From Galaxea fascicularis (taxonomy: Eukaryota; Cnidaria; Anthozoa; Scleractinia; Euphylliidae), in contig OX419338.1 in the NCBI GenBank assembly GCA_948470475.1, forward strand, positions 32,981,882-33,045,881: 64,000 bases of DNA. The letters are read 5' to 3'. A program made the position numbers and the translations under genes. Every line of letters starts with the position of its first letter. Within the stretch, counting starts at the first letter, position 1. The notes beneath the pieces were generated by a model, which was not told where the DNA came from, searched no databases, and worked only from the letters and a program-made list of their open reading frames with translations. Of the stretch, positions 1 through 30,008 are shown piece after piece.

Positions 1-260
1 ACTTGCTGGTATAAGCTTTTGATTCCTTTGTAAGCTATGCGGAATATTTGCCAAGCGTTATGCACTGAACGCATGTACAAAATGATTAGTGGGAACCGAA
101 GGAGTGGAGAAAGCGAGGGAGTGAAATCAGTGTCATAACTACAACTCACTAATTTCATGCTGTTTAGTTTTTTTTTTTCTTGTAAGCCATAGTCTGACGT
201 GCGATGCGATGGGCGCACACAAACATCCCATTAATCGACGACAAAACTAATCTCTATCTC

Positions 261-415
261 ATTAAGATGGTTCGACGAGTAGTTTTCGTTTTCCCGAGAC
301 AAGTTTTACAAATTGTCCTCTAAATTCTGTTTGGTTCATCTTATCACACAAATAAAAGAAACATCATAAATTCATTACATCATATCTATTTCAGGAAACC
401 TGTTACCAACCACAT
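261..415. repeat. dispersed repeat, copy 1 (TTAAGRTGGTTCGA family)
   Basis: This stretch matches 20571-20745 in the same orientation. Both share a start like TTAAGGTGGTTCGA, a middle containing TTTTCCCGASACAAGTT, and a later TTTCAGRAAARCYGTTACCA. It lies in the intron left of the Eph exon. Class unknown. Confidence 0.6.
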
Positions 416-544
416 TGCCTTTTCGAGGCAAGAGGGTGGACTTATTATTAATTTTTTTGTCATTAAATTGTTAATTCTTTTAATGTCACGTATTGCATAA
501 TATATACATTTTTTTATGAAACCAGCATGAAAACAGCTACAAAC

Positions 545-1205
545 CTTTGCATCTAAGAAAATTGGGCTCAGATTCAACCAGCTCAAAGCCATTCACACAA
601 AGACACTTTACTCTACTCGTGATGTTCCACTTTCCGCTACTGAGACACACTCCAGTGATCTTGTCTTCGCTAAGCGAGTGGCTATTTTCACCACAATTAC
701 CAGCTATATCCACTAATTGAGAGTCACTTGCAGGAGCAACAGTCCTTGGAAATGTCAGCAAATCCCTGCCTCTCTCAGAGCAGAATTTATAACTGAGAGT
801 GAAGTTTTGTAACTTAATACAAACTCCTTCATCTAAAAACGCCAGATATACACCTTTAGCTTTGGTGGTTAATTTTCGATGATAAATGGATTCCTTCAAT
901 TCGCTTGGTTTAAGTATTACACCTGGTGTGATTCTATCCACAAATTCGTACTCTACCAAGCCTGGATCAGCGTCATCTGTCGACAGCGTTTTGTTGGTAT
1001 GCAGTGCGTATAAAGCAAGATATTCTTTACAGTTCCTGATTGTTGAATCGTCTGGACAATTTCTAAGGGTGTAACCTATTTTTATTTCAAACAGTTTAGA
1101 ATCGTTCAGAGGAATGAAGCCAGTTCTTAACCAGTTTTTCGGTTCCCTGTTAGATTGAATATCACACACAGAGTAGAATACCCTTTCACTTGATGGAGAA
1201 CTCCA
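545..1205 (-). CDS. A0 exon 3: Eph ligand-binding domain, main exon
   Basis: The acceptor is CTTTCAG before TGG (1207-1206) and the donor is the GT at 544-543. The exon is 661 nt, phase 0 to phase 1, open throughout, and encodes 220 residues. The domain's cysteines are present (VCDIQ, RNCPDD, RNCKEY, EGVCIKL, KFCSE, GNCGE) and the exon ends in an EGF-like Cys-rich start, FLRCK, as vertebrate Eph proteins do after this domain. Confidence 0.88.
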
Positions 1206-4200
1206 CTGAAAGGAATCAAACAAACATCAAATTTGCATGAACTGTAAGATGCTATTTATTCCCCAAATATCAACACTATGAGTCCTTCTAGATGTTTAGC
1301 CAAGCCTAAAAGCGGAACTCCAGTTATTTCTTTATTGGCATTTACAGAAGTCTGCTCATCATATGACCCTTCCGGATAATTTTTTTTTTTTACTTTTTTG
1401 TCGCACAGTAACAGCCGCCATTCAATCAAGTGCAAACGTACATTTTCGAAAAACATTTCAAAATAAATGGTATACCATAAAATCACAAAATGTAGGCTGG
1501 TAGCCCTACTTTTAAACAACAGCAGAACCGGCTATGTGCTTTGGTTGAGTCACAAATTTTCTAACATGTTTGGTAACACGTTTTAACCTAACTCAGTATT
1601 TTTAAATAACCCATAAGGGAACAAAATGATGAAAAACCAACAACAACAACAGTAACAACAACTTTGACGATGACAGCATCTTGATGACAAACAACTAGAT
1701 TCTAAAAAAAAAAATGGTCAGCCGTAAACAATTGAATAAAAGATGAACAGTTTTTACTACAATTAGCCTTAAACTGAAGTTTACGCATGTTAGTAAAAAA
1801 GAGCTGAATTGGTGTGAGGGACAACATATTTCTATCCTGGCATTTCCAATGTCCAAGGGTGCAGCTGTTAGACAATTTTTCAAAAGTCAATATCCAGTGA
1901 ACTTGCAGGGCAGCCTGTCACTTACAAACTTTTGGCTTTTCTTCAATCAAACATTTTGTGCTTCGGCTATAAAATGAGTGACTGCAGGGATAACGAAGTG
2001 TTTTAGGATCCAGGATAACAAACATCTGGAAAAACATAAGACTTAAGCATTTTAGAGTCCAAACCAATTTCACATGTCGATGAAAGGGTAAGAGAATTCA
2101 CAGGTGGTCGAAAAGAACAAACAACTGTAAGACTGAAACAAAGAACGATGCGAATGCTTTTCGACGTTTCTACTAGGTGAGAGGTTGGAGAAATGAGACA
2201 AGTAGGAAACATATCTCGTTGCTAAGCATATTTTGACATAAATGTCTGCATAAAAGACAAACAAGGAGTACGAACCTGCTGTATGGTGGCCGATAACTGC
2301 CATTCAATTTTTTTGCACTGTTGCGGTTGGTAAACAAAAAGAAATGTAAAACATCATTTTTTGTCCCTGAACATAGAATAAAATGAAATGAAAAACCTTG
2401 CTTAAGGTAAACTTAAAAGAAAAGAAATTAAATTGAAATCCAATTCTTTTTCAGATTAAATTAAAACTAAACACAAAATTTATGTTCAAGTCAAACGAAA
2501 ACGAAATGAAATGTAAAACAAGATAAAAACATTTTATGGCCCATGACTGCCACAGTTACGAAATTGAAAATGAAAAGCAAAACAAGATAAAAAAAAAAAA
2601 CTTCATGGTCTATGACTGCCACAGTTACGAAATTGAAAATTAAAAGCAAAAAACAAAATAAAAATCTTCATGGCCTGACTGCCATAGCCATCCCAGCATT
2701 CTTTGTAAAGTAACCGGTAGGTTGTCGTCGGCAAAATGGCTGCTCCGTGGAAGAGTTTTGAGAACGCCATGAAAAAGAAACGTACGGTAAAATTAAAAGC
2801 ACCATCGCACGATATCCTCCTGAAGGAGGAAATTGTCATTCAAAGACAACCGCAACGAAGTCTCAGGATAAGCGCAAAACTACAGTCGCATTGATCTGCA
2901 AGAATTTGTCACGCTAATACGGAAATGAAACGAAAATGAATACGACGAAATGACTTTGGACAACATCTAGAATGCCAACACAAGGAACTTGGTCCCAGTG
3001 CTAGTAGGAAGAACGCATGTTACGTTACGTGTACAGTGTTTAAAAGTGTTGACGAGGCTGCACGCCTCCTGCAGTACGCAAATATATTGGTCTTAAAGCC
3101 TTTATAGCTTAGCTCTTACTAGACTGTCTTTTAGGGATTTTCCTTATCGATATCAATGAGGGGAGGCTCCTTAAAGATATTTCTCAGATATGGTCGATTC
3201 TGTGTAAGGTGCCATTTCCCTATGATTATGTTCTTGAGGTTGGGCAACGCAGGGTGGTATTGCATTACAAACGGCAGTATTTTCTTACATGCATTTTTGT
3301 TTTCCTGTTTCAGAGAAAATGACCCCTGAGAGATCTTTTGCTAAAGTTTTAGCTGGGTAATCCCTATTCTTGAGGCGTGTTCCAGAATTCCTCATGTTCT
3401 CTTCAAAAATGATCTCAGAGGAATTTTTTCTTAGAAGCCTTAAATGTTCCAAATGGGGGGAACAAAGTACTTTTCTTCTTTTATGGCTGATGCACCCACC
3501 CCTTTAATTTGGTTTTTTACCATTTTGTTTTGTTATTGGTTATTTAGGACATAACAGGTTCTGATGTTGAGATATACAAGTAGGACTTTTAACCTACACT
3601 TAATGTTTTTTATAATATACCAGTAATTCAGAGATGTCGTGGATAAACTATAACGTCGTACATGTAAAGCCGGACAAGCTCATACAAAACTGAAGAACAC
3701 AATTCATTTAATGCAGTAAACACTCGTCGACTATATGAGTTTTACAGAACTGAACGTGGGAGCTCATCCGGGAATTTTCCACCACCTGCATGAGCCCCTG
3801 AGGGCATGGGACTAATAATGTCGTCACATAAACCTCTGATGAGGCAAAGGTTTGTTAGTGGTTAATGCTCATTATGATCGTGTAGTCGGTGAGCCAGAAG
3901 GGATGTTTCGAAAATATACATTTACACCTAATTGAATGGTGGCTGTTGCTGTGTGGAAAAAAAAAAGTCACAATAAACAATAAAGACGTCCATACTGGAG
4001 TCCTGGCAGTGCTATCAGTACTGGTTTATCTCTACCGGAAGGGTGATATGATGACCAGACCTCTGTAAATGCAAATAAAGAAACAACTACGGAACTCCGT
4101 TTTTAGGCTTGGCTACAACTTCTATAGGAAATGTGTAGGGGCAACAATGCTAATGATAATTTAAATTTTAGTCACAGGGTTGAAAGGTTTAAGGCATTAT

Positions 4201-6238
4201 ATAACATGATAACTTACCCCTGCACCATCTGAAATACTGTCTGCAGAAATGTACCAGACCCACGTCTTGCCTTTTGGCTCGTTGACCAAGATTTCTAGGA
4301 GTATAACAAACAAATAGCGAATCAGTCCGAAATATTACGGGTAATAGCAGTATATATGTTGTGGTTTAATTTTTTCCTGGCTTAAAATTTTATTTTTATT
4401 TTCCTTTGTTTCAGATTATTGTAATTAGTTTGACACAAAGGATACTAACAATTATTCTTCGAGGGCGCGCTGGATATGAAATGATAAATAACCAACAAGG
4501 CGCGTATCGCCGAGTTGGTTATGATCATTTCATATCCAGCAAGCGTGAGTAGAATAATTGTAACACTGCGACCACGGATTGAGAATCTGAACCAAAAGCA
4601 AATGAAAGGGAAAGAGAAACTTAGACAAAGAAAAACTGTGAAAAGGAAACATTTGTCGATCACATGACTAAACGAAAAGAACGCGAAAACCTTAGCTGAG
4701 ATTTTACTCAGCTTTCTTTTGTCATTGTCATTGAATAGATTCGCGCTCTTTAAGAGAGATAACCATGAGACGTGGTGGAAAAATGGTATAGGGGACCCTC
4801 CGTAAACGGCTCATTGCACAGTCCTTACATAAGGGTCCTTATACGTCAGGATATCATTCCGTATACGTTATGTGTACGGACTCCTCATACCACCTTATAT
4901 TTGTCATTTTATGAAGTGCAAGATGAGGTACTTCCCGCGGCTGCAGCTGTCTGGACAAAATTCCCTTAAACTAAACGTATACCAATTCTCAAAACAACTG
5001 AAACCAACTCTTTCATTCTTATTACATTGCACTTTTAAAACTGCCTCTTTGAAAATAGATTCTATCTCACTTCTTTACAACTTTAAAATCTGGAGAAGTG
5101 GCTCGAAAATCTTAGGATTGTTTCAGCTTCAGGCTTTATTGGGTACAGACAAATAGTCTTTTTGTGAAATAGTGAATAGTGAATATTTTTGTGAAATATT
5201 TTTGTGAATAGTCTTTTTGTCTATTTTGTATGTATGTATTTGAGGACAGGGCGAATAAAGGTGTTGTTGTTGTTGTAGTTCGTCAGTCCTACTGGTTAAA
5301 ATGTTAAGATTCATTGTTGTTCAAAGAACCATTGCGCGTTTGTGTTTTGGTAGATGTAGCAAACAACTGCAAATCCGTTTGCAGAAACATGACGGAAACG
5401 AAAACCGGCGAAAATCTGCTGGCTTAAATATAACGGAAACGTGACTTGGCATTTCCGTTCCGGAAAGGTGACAGAGTCACGTAGACTTGAATTATCACGT
5501 TTCCGCAAGACGTAAACGTAACGGAAACATGGAGTTGCATGTTTCCGCCACGTTTCAGAAATACGGACACATGTGATTTCGTCCTGTGCGTTACGCAGAG
5601 TGGCACACTTGATTAATGCTGCGGCAATATACTGAATATGTCAAATGTATAGAGATTACTTCATGGTCGGTGAGCACGTTCGCCGATTTTTAGTCACGAC
5701 GGTTGGGAAGAATAAAACGAACGAGCGAGTGAGTTTAATTTTTCCCAACAAGTGAATAAAAATCGTACAAGCAAACTAACCATGAAGTTATCTGTTTGTT
5801 ATATAAGTTCTGAGATTTACCCTAAACTGAAAACACTGTTAATTGACTGCAAAAGATAACGAGCCGCGAACGCAATGTCGGCTTAATTTTGAGCTAACTA
5901 AGCGTACAGGACGCCTCGAATACTGAATTAGAAACCAATGAAGGAATATCTGCAACTCTTGAACAGCCACGACTTAAAGGGAATAACGAAAGCTGTGTGT
6001 GAAGCCTTCCTGAAAGGCGGGTTAAACCGATACTATATTTTTTTCAGTAATGAGAGAAATCGTCCGACCGATCAGATTCATTCTAGTTACTAAAGGACCA
6101 TTTGACGCCTCTGTTTAGAGTAAATCTCAGTATTTATATAATAAATCAACTCATGCACTCACCGGTATCTGCTACGACTAAGACATGGCAGATCTCCGAA
6201 ACCATCCAAACGATAGACACCCATTTGCAAGGTTTCAT
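545..6238 (-). CDS. A0: Eph-receptor-like gene, 5' part (signal peptide and ligand-binding domain), continues left of window
   Basis: Three exons join in phase: 6163-6238, 4218-4294 and 545-1205. Exon 1 encodes a signal peptide starting MKPCKWVSIVWMVSEICHVL and ends in phase 1 at GTGAGT. Exon 2 begins EILVNEPKGKTWVWYISADS and ends in phase 0 at GTAAGT. Exon 3 is the bulk of an ephrin-receptor ligand-binding domain: NWLRTGFIP, EIKIGYTLRNC, CKEYLALYAL, GVYLAFLDEGVCIKL, VDIAGNCGENS, then KCLCVNGFELV opening the Cys-rich region. These match Eph landmarks in order. The domain would sit outside the cell and bind ephrin-like ligands, by family knowledge. No membrane or kinase exon is visible because the gene runs off the left edge. 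Introns (1206-4217, 4295-6162) hold only repeats. The two upstream exons rest on phase and sequence agreement. Confidence 0.82.
2541..2690. repeat. short tandem array, period about 65-69 bp
   Basis: A unit containing ATGACTGCCACAGTTACGAA followed by an A-rich stretch occurs at 2543 and 2612, with a truncated third unit near 2676. It lies in the first half of the long A0 intron. The rest of that intron (about 1206-4217) shows no coding signal I trust. Confidence 0.7.
4448..4561. mobile_element. foldback MITE-like element
   Basis: The sequence is nearly palindromic. ACAATTATTCT at the left is answered by AGAATAATTGT at the right, and GCTGGATATGAAATGAT by ATCATTTCATATCCAGC, around a loop of about 20 nt. 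No coding potential. It lies in the first A0 intron. Confidence 0.72.
4870..5280 (+). mobile_element. LINE 3'-end fragment
   Basis: Bases about 5022-5156 match the reverse complement of about 50816-50955, the 3' untranslated end of the LINE at 50771-51897. This copy ends in a GTT-rich tail near 5261-5278, as non-LTR elements with short-repeat tails do. No reverse transcriptase sequence remains. Confidence 0.55.
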
Positions 6239-6468
6239 TTCCTTCATTTCTTGTCTTGTGATTTTGTCAATTAGCTGTGCCCCGTGCACTTTCGGATTAC
6301 TTCTTCGCAAGACTTCTTAATTACTTATTCCGTTTCAGTTCTTTCGACAGCCTCCTAGCCTACGCAAACATTCCTTTTGGCTCGTCACGTAATCTTTCCT
6401 CCCAACAAACGATTTAACAAACAGACGTCAGCTTTTTAAGCGTCTGTCCTCTTAATGATGAGAAATTT

Positions 6469-6576
6469 CGTCATAATATTGTCAAAGTGTTGTGGAAATC
6501 ACAAGTCGCAAAGTGCTGTGGAAATTACGAGCCACGGGCGAGTGATTTCCACAGTAAACTTTGACAATGTTATGAC
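6469..6576. mobile_element. foldback element sharing a TTTCCAC-type core with its neighbour
   Basis: GTCATAATATTGTCAAAG at the left is mirrored by CTTTGACAATGTTATGAC at the right, and TGTGGAAATCAC by GTGATTTCCACA inside. It lies just upstream of A0 exon 1 and is non-coding. Confidence 0.7.
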
Positions 6577-6610
6577 CCAAAGCAATTTATCATTGCTGCG
6601 GAGCCACCAG

Positions 6611-6780
6611 GTGGATTTCCACTGTCGCGTATTTTTTACACACGTGCAGACGTAAACTCGCTCAACGTTTACGTTTACGCGCGACGTTCCATACATCGTT
6701 TCTATTTTATTTACGCACGTAAAGCCATTTAAAGTTTACGTCCGTACGCACGTAAAAATTACGCGACAGTGGAAATCCAC
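6611..6780. mobile_element. small terminal-inverted-repeat element
   Basis: The 170-bp segment begins GTGGATTTCCACTGTCGCG and ends with its reverse complement. The interior is rich in ACGTAAA/TTTACGT words. It sits 34 bp from the foldback at 6469-6576. Bases 6781-7502 contain no gene or repeat I can name. Confidence 0.7.
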
Positions 6781-9224
6781 GCTTTATTCAGGTCGCGTAC
6801 GTGACAAGCCTGGGTTGCCTGTGTCCGAAGCCAGACTCATTTGAGACCTGAATGCACGTATATCACCGCATTTGCCTTGATTTCAAACATGAACCTCGAA
6901 ATCAAGGCTCTTTCGATTCAGAAAAACTTCGACCATTGATAATTTTTTTTTTAAATTAAAGTGAGCTTAAAGCCCGGGAGAAATTATATTTCGTGTAGAA
7001 AGCCACCTTTTCTTTGGCGAAGAGTTTGGAAGCTAGTGATGAAGGTTACACAAATTCCCGTGACTAAAGTCGATTTGTTCCTCAGAATATTTGAAGCAAT
7101 TCCTGTAACTTTACGGTAAACAAGACGCCTGGAGGCGTTAACGTGGGATGCGTAATTTGCTGCATGTAGTCGTCCCAAACCTATACGTGGTCTGCCTATA
7201 CATCCCACGTAACAACTTTGATGCTTTTCTGAAAAGTGTGATAATGTTTGTTCTCTCTTGGTAGTAAAACGCCTTATACATCTCAGAAGCGAATTTTTAA
7301 AGGCGGTTTGTTATAAAATCAGTGAATACGCGATCTCTGTATCTCTGTATGCCGATCGCGAAGGCTGCAACTCATGTGAGCTTTTGCCCGTTTATTAGCC
7401 CAGTTCAAAAGTAATCGTTATGTGAATATCTTTTAATGATCATCTTCTGTATAAACTACATTCGCAGCACTTTAATTTGCAATGGAAACTACTAGTTAAT
7501 AAGAGGTCGGCCCAGTCGTCTTCCCTGCACGGTGGTCAATTTGCATTATCACCAACTGCGTTGATAAAACCAATTTTTTGTGTAAAACTCGCAGCAAACA
7601 GCACCACAGTTTCTTTAGAAACTACCCCCTTTATTCATTTCTTATCTTTTTTCTTTTTCTTTTTCTTTTTTTTTTTTTTAGCCAATGTAATTTTAAGTCA
7701 AAGATAAAGAATAAAGCCTGAGTGGGCCCTGGGTTAGTTTAACCGTGTTATGAACAGGTTAGCCCTGGATCCGAACACCACGTGTTTTTTATTCGTAAAG
7801 GAAATTTGCCTTGTCTTTGTAACGTTATAGCTGCATGGTTAGAATTAATTATTGTCTGGAACCGTTGTCTTTGATGACCTCAGTAGACGCGTTAACCATT
7901 TTTTTTTTTTACAAACCGTTTTGCAAATTCAAATGCATGTTACGGCTCATTCTACTGGTACTAAAGTTGGCAGAAAGGATGGACGTCTCTCAGACTCATT
8001 CGTATTTCTTTATTCCAACCAGAATGAAAACAAAGAAGCGATCTAGATAAAGCGTTCCCTATTGGACGGCTTTTTTCTATACAGAGCTATGGATACAGTT
8101 ATGGACGTTTGGAGAGTTCTTAGCTCGAGTTCTTTCCAAACTTTCCAAGTGCATCTACATATATATAGCTCTACATACGCTCGCTAAAAGCATAAAACAA
8201 TTGCTTTGTAACATTACTAATTAGAACGACTATAAAAAAAAAAGGCTGAAAACGTTAAGAAAATTCAGTGGAAAATATTGTTAACTTAATATGAGCGCGA
8301 GAGAATCTAAATTTTGGAGTCTATTTTTTGTTTTCATCGCAGAGCTTTCGAATTAAATTATGGCGAGACTGGAGTACCATGAAGAGGTATTTTTATTTTC
8401 TGATTCAATATTCTATTTTATCTTATTCAATAACTAAAGATTGTGGTGCACTTTTTAACTGCTGAATATAACAGACTTTACTTAAACGCACAAGCGCAGT
8501 ATAATTAAAATCTAAAGATACTAACTAAAAACATGCGTTAGCTTTGATATTTGGGTCTCGGATCTGGTTTTGAATCGGCTTCTGCTTATATAATGAGTTC
8601 AATAATGATCGACAGAACGTCTTCACGATAGCAACGCCACTTAATAGGGAGCTTACTTTAATTAAGCAACGACGACGGAAACAACACTATAGACAGTCAG
8701 TTCTGAAGCTCTTTGATATTTCTAAAAAGATGAGTCCAGCAAGTTACTCTCTAGCTCTACAGCATGGGCTTTTGATTGTAACCTACACTTTCCTTGGTGC
8801 CTATAGGGAATTAAGTATCTAGTGCATACGCGTTGTTACTGGCTGCTCGTTTGCTTATGTTAAAAATGAAGCCTTATAAACTCTACCTCATACGGACTAC
8901 CCGGCCCGTATTTATTCACTGTAAATTGGCTACGGTTTCATCAAAGCTGGGATATCCATTCAAATTAATGTTTCTTTTCTTCGACTACAAGTAAACGCTT
9001 TCCTCTTCTACTTTGTCTGGCACCACGAAGACGATCAATCAAACTTGAGCGACGAAACAAACACGCTACCGAGTCGCCAGAAACAAATATGGGAAAGCAA
9101 AGGGAATCCCTCTGTATTCCCTGAGCGTTCTCCCGTCTAATTTCTCTTTTCTTTCGTTTCATCCTTGATTTTCTCAAGGAAACTAAGGAAAAGAGTAGCA
9201 CTCTTTGCAGTCTATTGCCTTAAA

Positions 9225-9542
9225 TGGCCGTTTTTATACGAGAGACGCATAATCCGTCTGTTATTTTTATCCGTCTAGTGCCAAGGCCGTAGACGCATAA
9301 TCGGTCTGGGACGAACTTGGGCAAAGATTTGTAGTGCCTCTGTTTACTTCGTCTAGTGTCTTTTTACTCCGTCCATCGAGGGAAGTTCGACTTCCAATAC
9401 GCACTAAATGGGGTAGTTCGTTGAGACGCATAATTCGTGTTGTGCCCGTCTTTATACTAGACGAAGTAAACAGACGCACTACATATTTTTGCCTTAGTTC
9501 GTCCCAGACCGATTATGCGTCTCTGGTATATAAAAACGGTCA
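9225..9542. mobile_element. TIR element rich in GACGCATAAT repeats, copy in A1 flank
   Basis: The ends TGGCCGTTTTTATACGAGAG and its near complement at 9515-9542 form terminal inverted repeats. GACGCATAAT and its complement recur inside, with secondary inverted pairs such as TTTACTTCGTCTAGT and ACTAGACGAAGTAAA. The same element at 52896-53230 shows it predates the duplication. Confidence 0.72.
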
Positions 9543-9688
9543 ATGTTGGATTTAAAATTCACATGGCATAAAATCTTCCATAATAATATTCAAAGACTTT
9601 CACAACGAGTTGACAATCCTAATGTAAAGCAAAATTTCAGCTTTTTCTAGTCTTTTTCTGATCTCGGTACACTGGATAACTTTCAAAT

Positions 9689-9694
9689 CCCCCC

Positions 9695-9725
<31 letters not shown>

Positions 9726-9733
9726 ACACACAC
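9689..9733. repeat. poly-C followed by (CA)n microsatellite
   Basis: A run of more than 20 C is followed by about ten CA units. The matching site in copy 2 (about 53400-53430) is a broken C-rich tract, so the array changed length after duplication. Confidence 0.85.
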
Positions 9734-10147
9734 CACTTTCCACCAGAATATGCACACAGACATCCATAAAACGATTTTCAGTTGTGTTTGTTGTAAAACC
9801 AAACCCTTAGCAATTATTCTAGCCAATCACCACCGATGTAAACGGTACAATGAGCCAAACAGAATAAGAGACAATTACATCTAAGTGGTGTCAAGGAGAC
9901 CAAACGCATGCGCGCAAGTCTTTAGTGCTTCTGATTGGTTGAGAAAGTGGCGCGAGATTTGCTATACCATAAAGGAGCGAAGTAAAGCATAGGCAAAAAC
10001 AAGTTAAATTCCCCGTTCGATTTTGAAAAGTTTTCAGTTTTAATTAGTTCTACTGTTATCCAACGTTCTCCACAACACGCGTACTGCAGGCTTCTTATAT
10101 CTGATCACCTTTATGCAGACAGCTATTTCAATCTCTTCGTAAAGGGA

Positions 10148-27276
<17,129 letters not shown>

Positions 27277-27929
27277 CTCAACGTTGACGAAAAAACTGAA
27301 GGACCGAGATGTGAGAGTGGAAACATCAAATAGAAAACTTACACTGTGAAAAAATAGTGAAAGACCTGGTCAACACATTGGTGTTTCCTTGAATAATGAT
27401 ATAATATAATGTAATTTCCTTTGTTACACGATGAGGTCACTCGACATATGAGACAATACATCCTGCCCCTCAGTCTTTGCTTCTTAGGTTCAGTATATCT
27501 AAATAACTCAGATCATAATAGGGTGGGGAGAGTAGAGCGTTCTGTTCCCTCCACTTCCCATCTGTCCACAGTCGGATCACCATTTTTTGTTTTGGTTCCC
27601 CGCCCATTTCGTTTCAGCTAATAGGTTCAGCTTTGTTAAATGCAATTAAATGAAGGGCGCGTTAGTCTGGGACTATTCCAACAGAAACGCTCGGAATAAG
27701 GGAAAATGGTGACGTTTTTTACTTATTCCGTTTTCGGAATGAACGAATGAACAAATAAATACTTAATTTACCACTCCCAAAGTAGGGCTTTACAGGGACA
27801 ATGAATAACAAATGAAACAAATGAAAACAACAGATTTAAAAACCCAACTGGTAGGAGGCAGACTAGATGGCTATTTACAAATAGTACCGAGGAGTTGAAC
27901 CAGGCACTTACCCAGAACAACACCAGTTA

Positions 27930-28005
27930 GTGGTCAGAGCGTGATTTGAACCCGGGTCACCGCATTGAAATCCAGCGCCCTAAACCACTCGGTCATCCTG
28001 CCTCC
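27930..28005 (-). repeat. tRNA-derived SINE head (Ser/Leu-like)
   Basis: The minus strand begins GGAGGCAGGATGACCGAGTG and contains an A-box-like GACCGAGTGGTTTAGGGCGC and a B-box-like GGGTTCAAATCAC. The acceptor stem does not close, so it is read as the Pol III promoter part of a SINE and not as a tRNA gene. Confidence 0.6.
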
Positions 28006-29896
28006 AAATGGTCGGAATTCCGCTCTCAATAGCAGAATTAAAGGAATAAACTCAATGTGTTATGGTTTATAAAAAGCATGGATTTATCTGTTTACTTCAA
28101 CTAATTGAAATTATAATCTTACGGGAAAAAGTCGGTCGTATATATCGAAATTCCTTTTTCAGTGTTACGTACCTTTTCGAATTAATTTAGGGAGAATTTT
28201 TATGGGACTAATCTGCTTATTCCCATTGTGGTTTAGAAATGGCAGAATATGGGAAACAATGTTGTGTTAAATAACAGTTACATGGTTATACCTGTCTACC
28301 ACACTGTAAAAATCGTTGGACCTCAAGTGCCTTCAATCCTTATCTGGAAACACACATTAAAAATTTGTTATATTCATAATAAAAAAAATAATATCTGTAA
28401 ATTAGAGCACTTTAAAGACAAAAATTACTTTGATCGTTTCGTTTGTAAATAAATCATGCAGTTCAAAGGTTTATAACTTACATTCTCCACTGAGTTTCTC
28501 GGTTTTCTTTCATTTTTTGTAGGATATGATCAAATAGAAGTTGTTAATTAATTATAAACGCTTTCCCAGAACAATACACTGCCAATCTACACAACTTACA
28601 CAACAAAACGTTCTGTCATTTCTCCCTTTTGAAAGCAGTGACCTTTTATTTATTATGAAATTCAACGTAACAGTACACTGGACGTAAAAGCAGTCTAACT
28701 TACTGTCATTGACAAAACTCAACTGACTCCCATTTAGGCTTCCTGATTTAATTTAGCACTGAGAGAGAACAAGTACGGCCCATGAAAATGAAATATGAAA
28801 ACAAAACAGGGACATTCACCAAAACGAACGTCAACACAGCGCGTCCTTTTTTGGGCAAACCTATGAAATATATTTTTCATTCAGTTTCATTTTAGGTGGT
28901 GTAAAATTTGACCCAAAGTCAAAAATAGACCAAAAAAAAAAAACAAAGCAAAGAGAAAGTATCGGCAAATTATTGGGAATTTCCCCCGACGGCAAGGCCG
29001 GAAAAAGTCATTAATTGGCCCCTCAGTGATGCTAGTTATTAGTAATCACCCTTATTAGTAATTAACAGAACCAATTACCCAATCGGCGCCTTGATATAAC
29101 TATTCGCCTAACCTAATGTCATTAACACTTTTTCTACCAGACTCCAATATATTGAATCGAATATGTTACAGAACCGCCGTTACTGAACTTAAGAATTTGC
29201 AAGTTGAAATTAAGCGTTATTACTGCCAAATGCTTAGTGTTATGAGCAAAAAACTCACTATAACCGTCGATTTCCACTGAAAATGACCTTTTGCGGAGTT
29301 GCTTCAAAAAATGTTTGCTTTAAAGGCCCTCGAACAACACCAAAAACTATACATTTTTGCCTTAAAGGTTCCCGTTCTCGTGTACAAAAATTCCTCCTAC
29401 AGCACCCAAATCAACATTTGCAATAAAGTTCCAGCACTTTGCGGATTCTCTTCCTCCTTGTCCCTACTCACTCCTTTGGCACGCCGAGCGAAAGATTGAT
29501 CTGAAATTTTCGTCTGCACGCCCGAAAGGACTTCTGGGTAATTTCATGATAACGGTGACATGGAAATTCGTCATTTTCTATTCTTATATACTTTATTAGT
29601 CTCGCGGTAAAATGTTGCACCGATTGCTTTATTTGCACGTGTAAACAGATCAAAATCCTGGAATTCATCCACAGACATGCCAGTCAGGGCTTGGGACTAT
29701 TAAACTTTTCAGCTTGTCAGTCAAATGACTGACGAGGGGTTTGACTCACTCCGACAAAACAAATTTTTGACTATTTTATTTTCATTCTCCTGCCAAGCAG
29801 TTTCAGTACCTTAATTTTCCAACCACAAAACCGAGGTGAGAACCTCAACGTATCAGTCGGGTTTTTAAAATACGTTTTTAACTTTTGAAAGTTAAA

Positions 29897-30008
29897 AACG
29901 GGTTCCGTTTTCGAAAATTCAATTCACTATTGCATTCTAGGAAAGACCAGTTGGTTTGAAACCTACTAGTCGCAACAGTGAATTGATTTTTCGAAAACGG
30001 AACCCGTT
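29897..30008. mobile_element. foldback element
   Basis: AACGGGTTCCGTTTTCGAAAA at the left is answered by TTTTCGAAAACGGAACCCGTT at the right, and AATTCACT by AGTGAATT inside. Non-coding. Confidence 0.75.

Larger units (their letters stand above)
7503..10147. other. A1 3' flank: no gene seen
   Basis: This is the non-coding start of the duplicated block. It holds a T-rich tract near 7650-7680, the inverted-repeat element at 9225-9542 and a C-run plus CA-run at 9689-9733. Its counterpart is 49787-53818. No open frame has family resemblance and no clear polyadenylation signal was seen close after the A1 stop. Confidence 0.6.

Noticed and set aside
1926..2029. Candidate A0 exon with TTTTTCCAG acceptor and GTAAGT donor
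   Set aside because: Its phase does not fit between 4218-4294 and 545-1205, which already join in phase 0, and the peptide has no Eph resemblance.
2603..2839. Minus-strand frame with a hydrophobic start
   Set aside because: It overlaps the 65-69-bp tandem array, has no splice support, and its composition follows the repeat.
9689..9733. CRISPR-like or regulatory repeat
   Set aside because: It is a simple C and CA microsatellite that varies between the duplicate blocks.
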